A DNA stretch of 64,000 nucleotides, from NCBI GenBank assembly GCA_022266195.1, contig WHVY01000003.1, positions 9,548,001 through 9,612,000 of the forward strand, in the 5' to 3' direction. The notes beneath the pieces were generated by a model, which made no database searches, was not told the DNA's origin, and saw only the letters and a program-made list of their open reading frames with translations. The stretch's first letter is position 1; each line of letters opens with the position of its first letter. The position numbers were made by a program, and so were the translations under genes. The stretch comes from Tetranychus cinnabarinus (taxonomy: Eukaryota > Arthropoda > Arachnida > Trombidiformes > Tetranychidae). This document shows positions 12,123 to 25,976 of this stretch, piece after piece.

Positions 12123-15100
12123 TCACCAGTGTGGGTTAATGTCTTCTGAAATCCATGAATCTCTTAAAGCTTCCAGTGAAGATAATCGATCATTTTGATT
12201 AACAACTAATAATTTAGAGATGAAATCTTTAGCCTCATCTGATACAGTTGACCAGTATTGATGAAGAAATTCAAACGATCCTTTCAGGATAAGGTCAAAT
12301 AATTCATCATTGTTGTTATCCATGCTAACAAAAGGTGGATAGCCACAAAGTAAGATGTAAGCAATTACTCCAGTTGCCCAGACATCAACCTTAAAATCGT
12401 AACCAGTTTCAGCGAGGATTTCGGGTGCAACGTAAATCGGAGTACCACAAACTTCGAATAGCTTTTGTCCTGGGAGTATTTTAACTGCTAAACCAAAATC
12501 AGCTAATTTAATAAACATTTTACCATCCTTTTTAGATGAAACTAGTAAATTTTCAGGCTTAATATCACGATGACAGATATTCATTGAATGGAGGTAGGCA
12601 AGAGCTTGAAGAAGATTGGTAACCATTCCTCTGGCTTCTTTTTCACTGTACCTATTAAAAGGATGGAAAAAATTAAACAATTAGTGAAAATAATAAACAA
12701 TCATGATTGGAATCATTAGTCTTGAAATGACAGTTAAAGGTCAACTATTCTAACTATACTTTCAATGGTGAAAGAAATACGAAAACAATGTTTATTTGTT
12801 TTTTAATGTCATTGAAAAATTTAAAGATTGATGTTCTAAGGCTAAATTATTATCAAACAAGAATTAATGAAATGCAGAATATGCTGATTAGACGATTATT
12901 AGCGGTTAACAATGATGAAATAATTTCAATCATCAACAATGAGTTAATCAATTTTCGTTTCTCACAGTTTGAATTGGATTTAAAGTGAATATTAAATAGT
13001 TAACCTTGATGGTTTGAAGATTATGATAAACTGACTCACATAAACACTGTAAAGTGATCTGTTTGTTTGTATAGTTTAATTGGTTTACTATTGGAATAGT
13101 AGTTTTAAATAGAAGAAAAATATAAACTTATTTGAGGTTAATTAAAATGGTTAAGCTAAATTAGGAGGTAATAATGCTCCTACGCTAAGCAAGAGGTAAA
13201 CTTATGCCTTATGTTACCAGATATACTGAGAAGATACTGATACAAAAAGGGGAAAATTGATGCTGATGATTCAATAATCAACACAAATCAAGTTTAAACA
13301 TTTTTTTCATGGACATCATCATGGTTGTCATCAAACGATTTAACTGAAAAACATTCATACACTAAAATGGGTCAATAAAGACAAATTTTTCGTTGACTTC
13401 AGACTCAGACCAAGATTGAAATTAAGATTATGACTATTTACTGGACCCAGTTTTCTTGGTAACAAATCAGCAAAGATGATGATTTATTCAGTGGATAATC
13501 AGTTGATTAGCTCATTTATCCGCATAATGTAGAAGCATAACCTTTCATGTCAAGGTTAATGCCAATAAGTTGTGATTAAGAAATGGTGACTAAAAGTTAA
13601 GTAAGAATTGGAAGAAAAATATTCACAAATTAAATTAACAATCAACAGATAGTTAACATTTGGATCATTTTTTGTTACATTTTAAATGACTAACTGTTCA
13701 AGATTACTATTGTTTGCTTTAGTTGTTGTCCTCAAGTTGATTGATAATGTAATTAAAAGACTCAAACTAATTGAAAGAGACAATAGAGAGTGAAAAAATC
13801 AAATATAATAAATCGACAGTTTGATGAATCTCAAACAATGAATTTGATTCATCAAATTAAGACAATTTCAGCATTAACTCATCTAAACAATAGTTGGAGC
13901 AAAAAGCTTGATTGTCTAACAAGGAAATCGTATTCTTATGTTTTCTAAGCTGTTTAGTAAAATGTTAACAGGTTGAGCTTTTTTTATCATATTCCCAATG
14001 AATATGGATTAATAAGTTCTTTGCGGTTACATGATTTACCTATTTTTAGAGGTTATTGCATCAAATAAATCACCACCGGCTACCAATTCCATGACTAGAT
14101 ACATTTCATTAGGAAAATCATAATCTTCAATTAGCTGGATTATAAATGGATGGTTAATTTTACGTAAAATTGAAACTTCTGACTTGGATACTTCATTTCC
14201 ACGGCATTTTTTCTTATTGATAATTTTCATGGCGAATTTAAGATTATTAACACGATTGACACACTCATGGACAACAGCGAAATTGCCATCTCCAATTATA
14301 TTGCCAACAGAGTATTTACGACAGATTTCTCGAGGAAACAATAAACTCATTGTCGAATAATTTGAGTGTTGATTGTTGAAAGATGATGTAATCTTATTAT
14401 TTGAAGCTTTTGCACAATTTATTGTTGAATTAATTCGTCTGGGAAGTTGAGTGAGTCCTTGAAGAATCGGTATTCGACTGTATTTAACTGATGAAGACGT
14501 CTTTCTCTTGTTAGTTTTATCATGATGGTGATGATGATGATGATTGTTATTGTTATTATTAATATTATTATTGTTGTTAATATTATTGATATTATGGCTA
14601 TTATTTGAACTGTTGCTATTATTGTTGTTGTTCTTCCTATGACTTGACTTCAACGGATCTTGATAAACAATATTACCGTCACTAGCTCTTAAAGTATTGT
14701 TATGGATTTTACGGTTAACTTTATCTTTGGATGGAGTATTACGAGGTGCATTGTAACCATACACATTTTCACCACAATTAATGTTATTAATTCCACTACT
14801 ACTGCTTATACCACCAATGCTATTACGGTTTAGGTTACGTTTCACTGGATAATCACGGTTGTTGTTGTATTCGTTAAGAGAAATTCGAGATGAACTCATT
14901 GGAATTGATGAATTGACCAGATATTTCCGCTGATTAGAAAGACTTGAGTTACTATTGTTATGATTGTGGTTTGGGTTGCTTTTGTAAGTGTTGTAATTAG
15001 TGTTAATCACTGTTGATGAGACTGGATCATAAACTTCAGGAGTGAAAACATCATTTTCCAAACTTAAATCGCGCAAATTTACATTCTCTAACCAAACAGA

Positions 15101-16198
15101 TGAACTTGAACTTGAGGATAGTGATGAATCAGAATCAATTTCCCGTGAGGTTGAAACAGAAGTTTTGATGATGGAAGTTGATGGTGAGGTAACTGAATTT
15201 ACTGATGTGGGAACTACATTTGATGTTCTTGATGATCTTGGTGATGCTATTGTTGTCTCATTGATGTCGTATTTTTTACAGCCCGGAGTTGATGTTGTTG
15301 TTGACGATGATAAACTGACAGCTGCTTTACCTAGTAAAAAGCGTCCAAAATGAATGTTATTACACTCTTCCGGATGAATCTCAAAGTCTTGATTGTTACG
15401 TTTATCACTAGTTGAGACAATAAATATATCTTGATCACTGAAAAAATCTTTCAATTTGGTTACTTTTTTACCATTTAAGTGGTAAACGCGTCTTATTGGG
15501 GTAAACAAGGTTTTACTTTTAGCTTGAATATCAGTGAGAAGCTGATCGTAGGAGTGAACTGATCGTTTGTTCAGCAACAACTTAATCACTTCTCGAGGTT
15601 TAGGACCATTAATAATAATATTAACCAATTTAGGTCGAATGAATTCGTTAGTTGGCGGTCCTGGTTGATTGCTTGCAAAGGGAGAGGCCATTGTTTTTAT
15701 GCGTTGATCAGCGGCTGTGCATGAGGTTGACTTTGAAAGTTGATTAAAACCATGTGAATCAAATCCTTGGCTAATAGACCCATAGTCAAGATCAACATAA
15801 TTATCCAGGGAGGAACATATGTAAATATGATTATCTTTGAACTCTTCAAGAGACTCTAATTTAACTCGAGGTTTGGAACCACTATATGAGTAAATGTACT
15901 GCACTCCTTTTGGTAAATTGACATCTTTGATTAGTCGGTTAAGATCTTCTAGAAGAACATCGAAAGATCGGATTCTTTCGGTACACAAACAATAACGTAT
16001 TCCTCTGAAAAAACGATTTCCATTGATCATAAATTTGAGCCTTTTGCCTTTTCTTTCAATGCTTAACAACTCAATCCGCTTGGTCCGGTTGGTAACAGCT
16101 GATTCACTTTTAACAGGCATCAATAGGTTACCAGAGCTTGTTGAATTTTCCAAGGAAGAATCCTCTGTCTCTCTGTCGGTTTCAATCAAAGTTTTCAT
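12123..16198 (-). CDS. DCLK: doublecortin-like Ser/Thr kinase (DCLK / ZYG-8 type)
   Basis: Two exons on the minus strand, 16198-14040 and 12651-12123 (donor GTAAAT, acceptor AATAG), encode 895 residues. Two doublecortin domains come first (about residues 50-140 and 190-280; the second begins near LVNIIINGPKPRE). A long low-complexity linker with Ser, poly-Asn and a poly-His run (14520-14650) follows, then a CaMK-type kinase domain split by the intron. It has the Gly-rich loop GDGNFAVVHE, AMKII with the ATP-binding Lys, HRDIKPEN, DFG and the CGTPIYVAPEI activation segment. DCLK proteins bind microtubules through the doublecortin repeats and phosphorylate microtubule-linked targets in neurons and dividing cells. 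The protein stops right after the kinase domain, so it lacks a C-terminal regulatory tail. Joining at 12651 restores the conserved Arg-Tyr at the junction and was chosen over the acceptor at 12645. Confidence 0.93.
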
Positions 16199-19100
16199 GA
16201 TTAGCAGTTAGTTTGAACAGACAGGTACTGGTAACAAAGAAGAAAAAGTAGACGATGATAGAAATATTTTATATATGTATAAAGTTGTGTATCGAATGGT
16301 TGTAAAAACAATTATCAAAGATGGTGAAATGTAATCAGCACAAGGTTGTGAGCTGAGTAAATTAAAGGCAGCTAGACATGGGCTGAACTGGTTACTAAGA
16401 TGACGGTGATGATAACAGACGAGAATCCTTTTTCACCTTCATCCAAGAGAGGAAAAAAATGGTAAAAAGGCAAATAGGCAAATGCAGGATTGATTAAAAG
16501 GGTTGAATCAGCATTTACAATAAAGAAACTAGCAAAGTCCAAAAACAATGTAACCAAAATTGATTTAATAAAGATATACTTTACTAACTCAATTGAAGGT
16601 AACCATAGACAACACAGACACTTTTATTGTTGATTATGGTGATGATGATGATAATAATGTCGATGATGACGATGGAAATAGAGTTGGAAAAAATAATAAA
16701 TCTGATGGTTATTTAGTCGTTGGTTGTTTTTTCACAGGTTGTTTATATTCACAGAATAAATCAACGCACAATCCAATGGTACGGTTTTTACCAAGGACAG
16801 CATTCCTACACATCATATAAGTACTTTGCCATTAATTTAATTAGCAAAAGAGCCCCAATCTCTTTAGGGTATCATCTTTCTATCCACTGCTCATGGTGTT
16901 CATCGACATCATCCTAGTGGTTGCTCATCAGCATTTCTTGCTCAATTCTCCACAATCCTTATTTTGACTTCTTTTTCTTATGTTGCTCTTTCTTCCTCCT
17001 CCTTTTCTTCCAAAGACCGCCTAAGTCCTGGTCGACTTGCTTGATAATCAAGGATAAATTTATGTAAACTTTCACTTTGATTCTTGATTAATTTACTTTG
17101 AATTAGTAAATGAAATGACTTGAAAGATGAGGCTTCGGAGCAAAATGGTTAGAAAACATGAAGAGTAAACAAACAGGTTACCAGAAAAAAACTTAATGAC
17201 CGGTAACAGCTTTACAGTAAATCTAAAGTGGATAAAAATATAAAGAAAAGTAAGGTTAGAAAATTATATTACAACAATTGCGTAGATAAAACAATTAAAA
17301 AAATAACAAACAGTTATATCAGTTATATAACCTTATGATGATGGTAAGGTTGAGAAGATAATCATATGTTGTTGCTAATTATAAGAGAGGAAAACCAGGA
17401 AATATTAAAATTGGTTAAGAGTAAAGGTTAATCATTGACCAATCTTACTAATGGCGATTAACATAATTAATTAAAGTTTGATTTTATAACAATTACATTA
17501 GCAAACCTAAAAATAATAGGAGGCAAACAATCAAGCAGTGACTTTGAAGTATCAACAGCAACAGTAACAACAAAGATTGTAAGGATAAGGACACCGCTCT
17601 CTATACAAGCTTCTCTCCTCAGCGCTCTTCTTCATGCTCAACGGTTCATACAAGCATGAAACATGGTTATTGGGCAAGTTGATGATGTTTTAATGGTCAC
17701 ATACAAATAAATCTCAGCCTTATTTAAAATGAAAAAGATGATGATGCTATATTCAGATAAGCTCGACAATTAATTACATTACTATCTGTAGAAATAGAAA
17801 GAAGAAGAGGAAAAGAAGCATAATGCATTGAGAGTCATGTTTATGTATGTGTATATAAACCATCATCACTAGTGAATGTTGTGACCTAAGGGGTCTGATA
17901 TTCTTAAATAGTTGAACAATTTGATGGCCCAATTTTAAATCTTGTCATCATAATAATCGTCAGCTTGATTTCCAATTTAAATTCAGGTATCATACCATTG
18001 CTACCATAAATGTAAGTTGGTTTATAGTATCACTAACACCTTGTTCACAAATCAAGTAGTCAGCAATTTAGCATGAAATATTAGCAAACATGTGATGAGC
18101 TGAAAGACACTGAGTGGTAGATGAGAGAAACAGAATTGAATTAGATGAAAAAAGTAAACCAACAGTTCTCAACTTAGATCTATCAGCTTTTGGCTAAAAT
18201 CCACAAGAAGAGGAAACAAATAATCAGGTTAGGCTAAACAGAATGATAATGAAGATAGATTGATGCGAATTTGGTTATTTCAATCTGTATTCTGTTTTTG
18301 ATTCATGAAATAATCACATATTATCGGCTTTTAAAACCAATAATAGCTATTAAAGGTGATTACAGACTTACTATTTGATTGGTCTTCTTGTTTTTTGGTT
18401 TTACAAGTATATGCTTACATGTTTCATGTCAACTTAATGAGCTTGTAAACACCAATCGTGTTAATGTTATTTACATTTGTTGTATTATATCTCCTTCTTT
18501 AACAAATTTATATTTAGAGGCAATCTTATTTGGTTGCAAATAAATTCACTTTAAACCCGGGAGGTTAATCAAGGTTGTCTTACTCTTGAAGATTATCATC
18601 ATCATCACCACCATTATCATTATTAAGAAAAGGTTGTTAATTAACTAACCATCAAGATGAAAGTATTGGACAATGTTACACCATAAGAAGAGTGAAATGT
18701 GATGTAGAAGAAAAAAAAGGTCACCCATTAATGTTGGTAAATAAGCATTAGGTATTTTGTTGTTGAAGTTATTAATAAAACGTTGTTTATGTTGTTATTG
18801 GTTTAACTGTTTATATTTAATAATAATTTCGATGATTAAAATTATTGAGATGAACATGTGAATGTTAATGAAACAAAAGAAATATTATAAAAAACATGAT
18901 CCATTCAATAAAATAAAAGGTAAATTCTGAGCACACAAAAGATAAACACATCAACATCTACAAAAAATGACAATTTCTCTTCCTATATCGTTCACTCTTG
19001 CAATCTCATTTTTTCAGTCCTCTCTTTCTTCTCTCCATCCCTTTCTCTCTCGCTCTCTTATCTCCCCTTTTGATTATCTTTTCATGTACAGTAATTTTAT

Positions 19101-19435
19101 TTGAATCATCTTAAATCGTGCTTATTCAGTTTCGAAAAATGATTCGAGCAAAAACCAAATCAGCAATTATATTTGTCATGAAATCTTTGCTGGTCAAATT
19201 TTCATTTTAGAATCCTTTGAGTGAATTGAAATCAACAGATGGCGATGCAATGTTTTATCAGAAATAGTTACAATGAATAAAATTAGCAAATAAAATCTAC
19301 ATTAATAATGAATTTATTTATTAATTACAATTTTTGATTACCAGAATGATGCAAGTTTGACAAAATGAAAAGGTAATTTGAAGAGATAGTTTTTTTTGGG
19401 ATGGAAATTAATAAATTGATTTTAATGGAAAATTT
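16199..19435. other. intergenic region between DCLK and RPB2
   Basis: About 3.2 kb without a supported gene. The upstream region and any 5' non-coding exon of the DCLK gene should lie at its left, and the 3' UTR of RPB2 at its right (minus-strand AATAAA at about 19310-19320). A run of GAT/GAC triplets at 16635-16680 and mixed AT-rich sequence are the only visible structure. Confidence 0.5.
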
Positions 19436-22400
19436 TTAAACAACGATACGAGGAGCGATGGACATGGACATTAATTCTTGGAATAATAGTTTACAAGCAT
19501 AAGGGAGACGAACTTGTGATATCTGTGTCTTATTTCGACAGCCTTTACATTCAAAAGTATTGTTTCGTAAATTGGCAATACAAATAAGTCCACATAAATT
19601 ACAAACATGAACTCTATAAGGATCAGAAACTTCGAAAAGTCTTTCCCTCAAGAATTGAGCAGCTCCATGAGCAATTTGACAATCACGTTCCATTTCACCG
19701 AAACGTAAACCTCCATCTCTAGCTCGACCTTCCATAGGTTGTCTAACCAAGATTTGCACAGGACCACGGGCTCTAGAGTGAATCTTGTCATCTACCATGT
19801 GCTTAAGACGTTGATAATAAGTGGGTCCTAAAAAGATTTGAGCATTTACTTTACGTCCAGTGTGTCCATTATACATTACTTCATAACCTCTTAAGTGATA
19901 ACCATATTCCTATAAAAGTACAATAAAGTAAATATAAATATTCAAAAGTTAAATTATGAAAATATAAGCAATAAAATATTCAAACTTACAGCAAGAAGTT
20001 CGGAAATTTTTTGAACGTTTACGGTATCGTTAAAAGGAGTAGCGTCACCGATTTCTCCTTTGTTTGCAGAAACTTTTCCTTGAAGGCATTCGATTAAATG
20101 ACCAATGGTCATACGAGATGGAATGGCGTGTGGATTAATGATAATATCAGGTGTGATACCTTCACTTGTAAATGGCATATCTTCTTGTCTGTAGTAAAGA
20201 AAATAGAAGGTGAGAAATTTGTTTTGATTTTTTGTTGTTGAAGAAATATAAAAAACATCCTACCTGTATGGTATACCACAAGTACCTTTCTGTCCATGAC
20301 GGGATGCAAATTTGTCACCAATTTGCGGTATTCTAACTGATCTTACTCTTATTTTACAAAATTTATAACCATCATTGTTGATGGTGATCATTACTTGATC
20401 AACTATACCAGTTTCACTGTTTCTAAGGAAGGTTGAAGCATCACGTTTAACGAATTTTTTGGTTGTTGCTTCGAGTTCATCTTCGTTCTCAGGCAATAAA
20501 ACTGTTTTACCGATGATAACATCATCACCAGAAACTCGACTACCAGGAGCAATAATACCGTCGTCCTCAAGTTTGTCGTAAATTGCATTACGCATATTTT
20601 GACAAGTATCTCGACTAGGTCTTTCAAATTGTTCCTCTTGGTCTCCAATCCTTTTTAGCTCAGCATCTTTATAAGATCGATAGAAGACAGATCTGAAGAA
20701 ACCTCGATCTATAGCAGATGAATTTAAAATGACAGAATCTTCTTGATTGTATCCCGTGTAAGACATAATGGCAACAATTGAATTAATACCAGCTGGTAAT
20801 TCTCTGAAACGTAAATATTCCATAGATCGAGTTGTAACCAATGGTTTTTGGGGATAATAAAGGACGTGAGCCAGAGTATCCATGCGAACATGAAAGTTGG
20901 TAATATAAACACCCATGGCTTGTTTACCCATAGCAGATTGGTAGGTATTACGAGGTGATTGATTGTGATCAGGGAAGGGAATAATAGATGCACAAACACC
21001 TAATATCATGGACGGATGAATTTCACAGTGAGTATAAGTTGAACAATAAGCCATTTCAGTATCTTGCAAATCATCAGGTGTCATTGCAATCATGACGGTT
21101 TCTTCTTCTGATGTGTCAATGTATTCAACGACACCGCTACCAACTAAATCACCCCAACTGTAATTGTTATATTCTCTTTCTTTCAACATATCGATATGTG
21201 ACTTTTTAAGTAACAGTTTCTGATTCTCCACGATCAATAGTGGTCGACAAATACGACCTGCATCGGTAAAGATTCGAATTTCTCTGTCACGAATATCACG
21301 AACCATTGATACTTCAGATACAACGATATCCATTTGACGACGTAGTTTTCTTAAAGTAGCCATGAGTAAATCAGGTTCTCGATGAATACCAACCCAACAT
21401 CCATTGACAAAAATTTTAGTTGCATCGGCAATAGTTGAAGGAGCTGTTTCCTCTAAGTTTTCCATACTCCATTCTTCCAAGAACTCCAGAATAGGAGATG
21501 GATTCGAACCAACTGAGATGTAAGCCATGAGAGCTAAATTTTTGACCAAACCTACAGCATGGCCTTCAGGAGTTTCGGCGGGACAAATCATACCCCACAA
21601 TGTATTATGAAGCTGACGAGGTTTAGCCAATTTACCATCACGACCAATAGGAGAGTTTACACGTCTAAGATGAGATAAAGTTGAGGCATATGTGAGTCTA
21701 TTTAACACTTGTGAGACACCAGCTCGAGCTGTGTGAGCTTTCTTTTGATCTCCCCAATTTCCAGTAGCAAGAGAATATCGTAATCCATCAGATATAATTC
21801 TAGTTTTGATGGCAAGGTCTAAATTGAAATCTTTTCCACTGTCAATGAATTTTTGAGCATACATCCGCACTTCTTTCGTCAAGTTTCTGAAGAGTCCACG
21901 AAATAGGTAGGCCATTAAAGGACCAGCTAAATCAAGTCTTTTGTTGCCGTAATGATCTCTGTCATCCAACTCGCGACGACCTAAAGCTGCGACTAAAAGA
22001 CGATGGACCATATATCCGAGATAATATGCTTTCTTGGTCTCACAATAATCACTAATACCCACATGTGGTAACATTTCTTTCTGTAAAATTTCTTTGGCAT
22101 ATTTTATTCTTTTTTCTTTTGTAACACCTGGTCTTGCACCACGAACACCGATAAAGTTTAAAGCGACGTTTTGTTCTTGGACCACAAAGGCTTCGTCTAA
22201 AGATGGTTTAACCATTTCCATGATTTCAGGATCCTCGAAATCGTAAACAATATGTTCCAAGATATCTCTATCGGCTACAAAACCTAAAGCTCTGAATACA
22301 ATCATGATGGGAATTTCTTGTTTGATATATGGGATTATAGCTATTATACGTTGTCCGATAGCAGTTTTTTTAGTACCATGGCTACCTCTTGAAAGCATAT

Positions 22401-23218
22401 TGACCCATAAAGTACTTGTTGGACGAGATGAATGCTCGATACAAGAACGACATTCTGCTTTGTAAGCGTACTTAGAATCTTTCATACTGAAAACGTAAAC
22501 AGAATTAGTTGCCATCTTTTCTTGGGCAATCAATACTTTTTCAGATCCGTTGATGATGAAGTATCCACCAGGGTCAAGTGGGCATTCATTTAATTCAGTT
22601 AAATCACGATCAGTCAAACCATATAGGTAACAACTTTTGGATCTTAACATGACTGGAATTTTACCAATAAAAGTTTTTTGATGTTGAGTTTCGACTGGCT
22701 CTTGGCCTTCTTTAATTACCGTTTTAGTGACATCAACGTAAAGAGGAGCTGCATAAGTTAAATTACGTAGTCTAGCTTCATTGGGTAACATAGGAGCCGG
22801 TGCACCATCTTTTTCCCAATGTGTAGGTTTGGAAAGATAGAGTTGTTCAAATTTTAAAACATATCTTGGTGGATTTTCGACTTCACCAGAAGTATGCTGA
22901 GCTTCAGCCTGAAAACAAAAAAATGAAAGAAAATAATGATTAAAATAAAACGCAAAACATAAATTGAGTAAAAAAACAGTAATGAACGGCGAATTGAAAA
23001 GTAAAGAAGCAAACCTGTAATTCAATGAGAGCAGAGTCTTCAACAATTTTTTGTACGGACATATCAATAAATTCATCAAAAGAGTCCAACTGTTGTCGAA
23101 CTAAACCTTTTTCATCAAAATAAGAACTAATTACGACCCAGCAAGCTTCTTGCCAAAGATCTGGTGCAATCTCGGCATTATCCTCTTCACCAAACAGATC
23201 ACCCTCGTCGTCCATCAT
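19436..23218 (-). CDS. POLR2B: DNA-directed RNA polymerase II second largest subunit RPB2
   Basis: Four exons on the minus strand (23218-23015, 22908-20264, 20188-19990, 19909-19436) encode 1,173 residues, practically the length of human RPB2 (1,174). Near-continuous identity to metazoan RPB2 is visible from TPDLWQEACW-like residues at the N-terminus to QELMSMSIAPR at the C-terminus. Landmarks include the lobe and fork, GDKFASRHGQKG of the hybrid-binding region, the catalytic-side motif NQEDS, and the C-terminal zinc-binding Cys set (CNLCG and CKGCR). The protein forms the Pol II active centre with RPB1 and transcribes all mRNA genes. Such conservation makes it the best anchor for phylogenetic placement of the window. 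The start has a second Met directly after the first. It faces the carrier gene with a 1.2-kb divergent promoter region. Confidence 0.98.
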
Positions 23219-24447
23219 GATGAAACCGGTTATAACAGTTAATTCTAACCAATTTAATGGAAGCCAAGGATGTTGTGTAGAATAAACACTGAAACTTTAG
23301 ATGACAACAAATTAAAAATCAATAATAAAAATGAATTGACTGAATTTAAGAGATGACATGAAAACAATCATCTAAAAAATCACATATGAACCGGAAAGCT
23401 GAAAGACAGCCTCTAAAGTGAAAGCATTGCATCAAATAAGCTCATTTTGCCGCCATTTTTAAAAATGTAGTCACATTGTTAAACTCAAACAAAACCTAAT
23501 CCATCTTTTGGATAAGTGCAGTTTCATTGTATTCATTAGCTATCAAATTATTGGTTTTTGAATTAAATTACTTTTCTTAATCAAAACTTTTATTAATAAT
23601 GCGTGAATCTCACGTAATTTAATTGCTTTCTGGTCTTAACCCGCCAGTAGGAAAGCGAAAGCAAGCAGACGCAGGTTACTTCTACAGCCTTACCCTTTAC
23701 CCTCAAATGATCCAATACTGACAATACTGAGTGACTCAGAACAGAGATTAATTTGTCAAATTATACAATTTTTGATATGAATTGTAAAAAATCGTAAAAT
23801 TTGAAGCAAGTTTGCATGAGAAAATTCTTGCACAAATCGATTTTTCCGGATTTCTGATCGATTCACAGTCGATTCACAATTGATTAAAACACAACACAAA
23901 TACAAATGTGGTTTGTTTTTATCCACAACATGAACCTAAAATCTATAAAAATAGCATTAAACAGAGAAAGCTTTAAAATATAAATGAACAATAGGAAAAA
24001 CTACAATCGAACACATTATTAAATGAACATTTTCGGATATTCATCAATCCATTTGCCGAATCTCAATTTTTTCTGACCATGGCTAACACTATGTGTCACC
24101 CAGAATCCAGTCAAAACTGTCATAGAAATCATATTGTAACACTTCCACTGAACTTCTATCCAGGGTACAATGCATCCAAATGATTCAAAATGCACAGTAA
24201 AATTGATTTTATGGTTTGATTTTATTCACTAAACTTAAAGAGAAGTAGGAAAAATCGTTAATATTTTCTCCAATATTCTTTCCACTCAATGAGCATCAGT
24301 TTTCTCATTCACTTTGCCTCTTGTTGACGTTACCATCATCTTGCTCTTGACTGTTCTACAGCTTACTGTAAGTTTGTTGTGTTTTTACAAAAATATTTTA
24401 TCAATCGTGTTCAATTTTCAGTAAGATATTTGGATTATTAATCAACC
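23219..24447. promoter_or_regulatory. divergent promoter region of RPB2 and the SLC25A17-type carrier
   Basis: The two housekeeping genes diverge from this 1.2-kb stretch. A GCCGCCATTTTTAAAAATG segment lies at about 23450-23470 and resembles conserved initiator-proximal motifs of housekeeping genes, but its role is a guess. On the carrier side, GTAAGT at 24368 and TTTTCAG at 24416-24421 could bound a 54-bp intron in the 5' UTR. No TATA box in a typical position is clear for either gene. Confidence 0.4.
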
Positions 24448-25976
24448 ATGGGTAAAGCAACAATTGGTTGGGACAATTTATTTACCTATGACAGTTTGGT
24501 TCATGCTATGGCTGGATCGGCTGGTGGTGTTACAGCTATGACTACCTTTTACCCTTTGGATATTGTGAGATCTAGACTTCAAGTTGATGATTTAGCCAAA
24601 GGAAAGAATACTTGGGCTTTGATTAAGGAAATTCTTGACGCTGAAGGACTGTAAGTTGATTAGCAATTAAAGATATTGCAAAACAATGTTTAATGTTTAC
24701 TATAATAAATTTGTCTTTCTCATCATCTGTTCATTTCTAGGGAAGGATTGTACAGAGGATTGGAACCAGTGCTTATATCTTTGTGTGCCTCTAATTTTGT
24801 TTATTTTTATTCATTCCATGGATTACGAGCTATGTTTAAAAATAGTGAACCTTCTGCTCTGCGTGATTTGTTTCTTGGTTCAATCGCTGGGACATTCAAT
24901 GTGCTCTTAACAACACCGTTATGGGTTGTCAATATGAGAATGAAGATGCAAGGTGCAAAGGTATCTTAATCTCTTCATTCTAATACATTTTGTATTATTT
25001 TCACTGTTTTGTAAATTGCAAATTCTTGTAATTTAGTATTAGAAGTTCAATGTATAATTGCTAAAGAATTGATCAAAATTGCTATTTACAGGAAAATTTG
25101 GCAATTTAAAGCACGAAAACTTCCTTGTTTAGTTCAAATTTATTGATATTGAATTATAAATAATTTGACTGTAGTGTTTAAAATTCTTCGCAAATGCATG
25201 TAAGGACAATGGATTTTTCAGAGTTAATTGAATCAGCAAGATATCTATGTTAATATCGGTTTTCATTCAGATATTTATCGACTTGAACTCTTAACTAATG
25301 AGCATCATTTATTTTCATCACATTTTTTCCTTATTGTGACCCAAATCATGAATACATGTTTAATGGCTTTTATTTCCTTTTAATAGCTAAAGAATGGCGG
25401 GGAAATGACAAGAAATACTCCAAGGTATAAGAATATTTTCCATGGTATCTACAAGATCGCTTCGACTGAAGGTGTCCCGGCTTTGTGGGCTGGTGCAATT
25501 CCATCTCTTGTTTTGGTAACAAATCCGGCAATTCAATTTATGATTTACGAAAATTTAAAACGTCGAACTCAATTATGGACTGGAAAGGAGCAGATTAAAG
25601 GTTCAAACGCTCTTCTTCTTGGGGCAATATCCAAAAGTTTAAGCACTATTCTTACCTACCCACTACAACTTGTCCAATCTAAATTAAGAGTATGTAGATC
25701 TGTCATCCAATTTTATCATCATATTTTGATTTTGATCTAATTTGTCTTTTCTTTCTCGTTTTCTCATAGTATGGTAGTGAAGACGTAAAGAACAAGAACA
25801 TGATGCAAGTTATTCGTATGATTTTACTGCGAAATGGTCCTGGAGGTCTTTACAAAGGAATGGAAGCCAAGCTGTATCAAACAGTGCTTGCAACTGCATT
25901 AATGTTTTTCACCTATGAAAAGATTGCTGCTTTTGTATTCACCATAATGAAAGGTTCAAGAAAAATGAAAAAATGA
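24448..25976 (+). CDS. SLC25A17: peroxisomal/mitochondrial-type carrier, SLC25A17 (PMP34) family
   Basis: Four exons (24448-24650, 24741-24960, 25387-25689, 25770-25976) encode 310 residues, the normal length of the family. The three repeats of a mitochondrial-carrier fold are visible: the first signature is FYPLDIVRSRLQ, the second TTPLWVVNMRMK and the third TYPLQLVQSKLR, each followed by a second helix. The close match of GLEGLYRGLEPV to the PMP34 subgroup and the overall layout favour a peroxisomal carrier, which in animals exchanges CoA, FAD, NAD and adenine nucleotides across the peroxisomal membrane. The Lys-rich C-terminus (KGSRKMKK) also fits a non-mitochondrial carrier. Related folate/FAD carriers are the alternative, less likely in view of these motifs. 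All introns sit at GT-AG sites that keep the frame. Confidence 0.9.

Noticed and set aside
12645..12650. Alternative acceptor for the second DCLK exon
   Set aside because: It would delete two residues that are conserved at this place in the kinase; the acceptor before 12651 restores them.
14036..16198. Doublecortin protein lacking a complete kinase, separate from a short kinase at 12123-12680
   Set aside because: The kinase domain is continuous when exons 16198-14040 and 12651-12123 are joined; two genes would both be broken.
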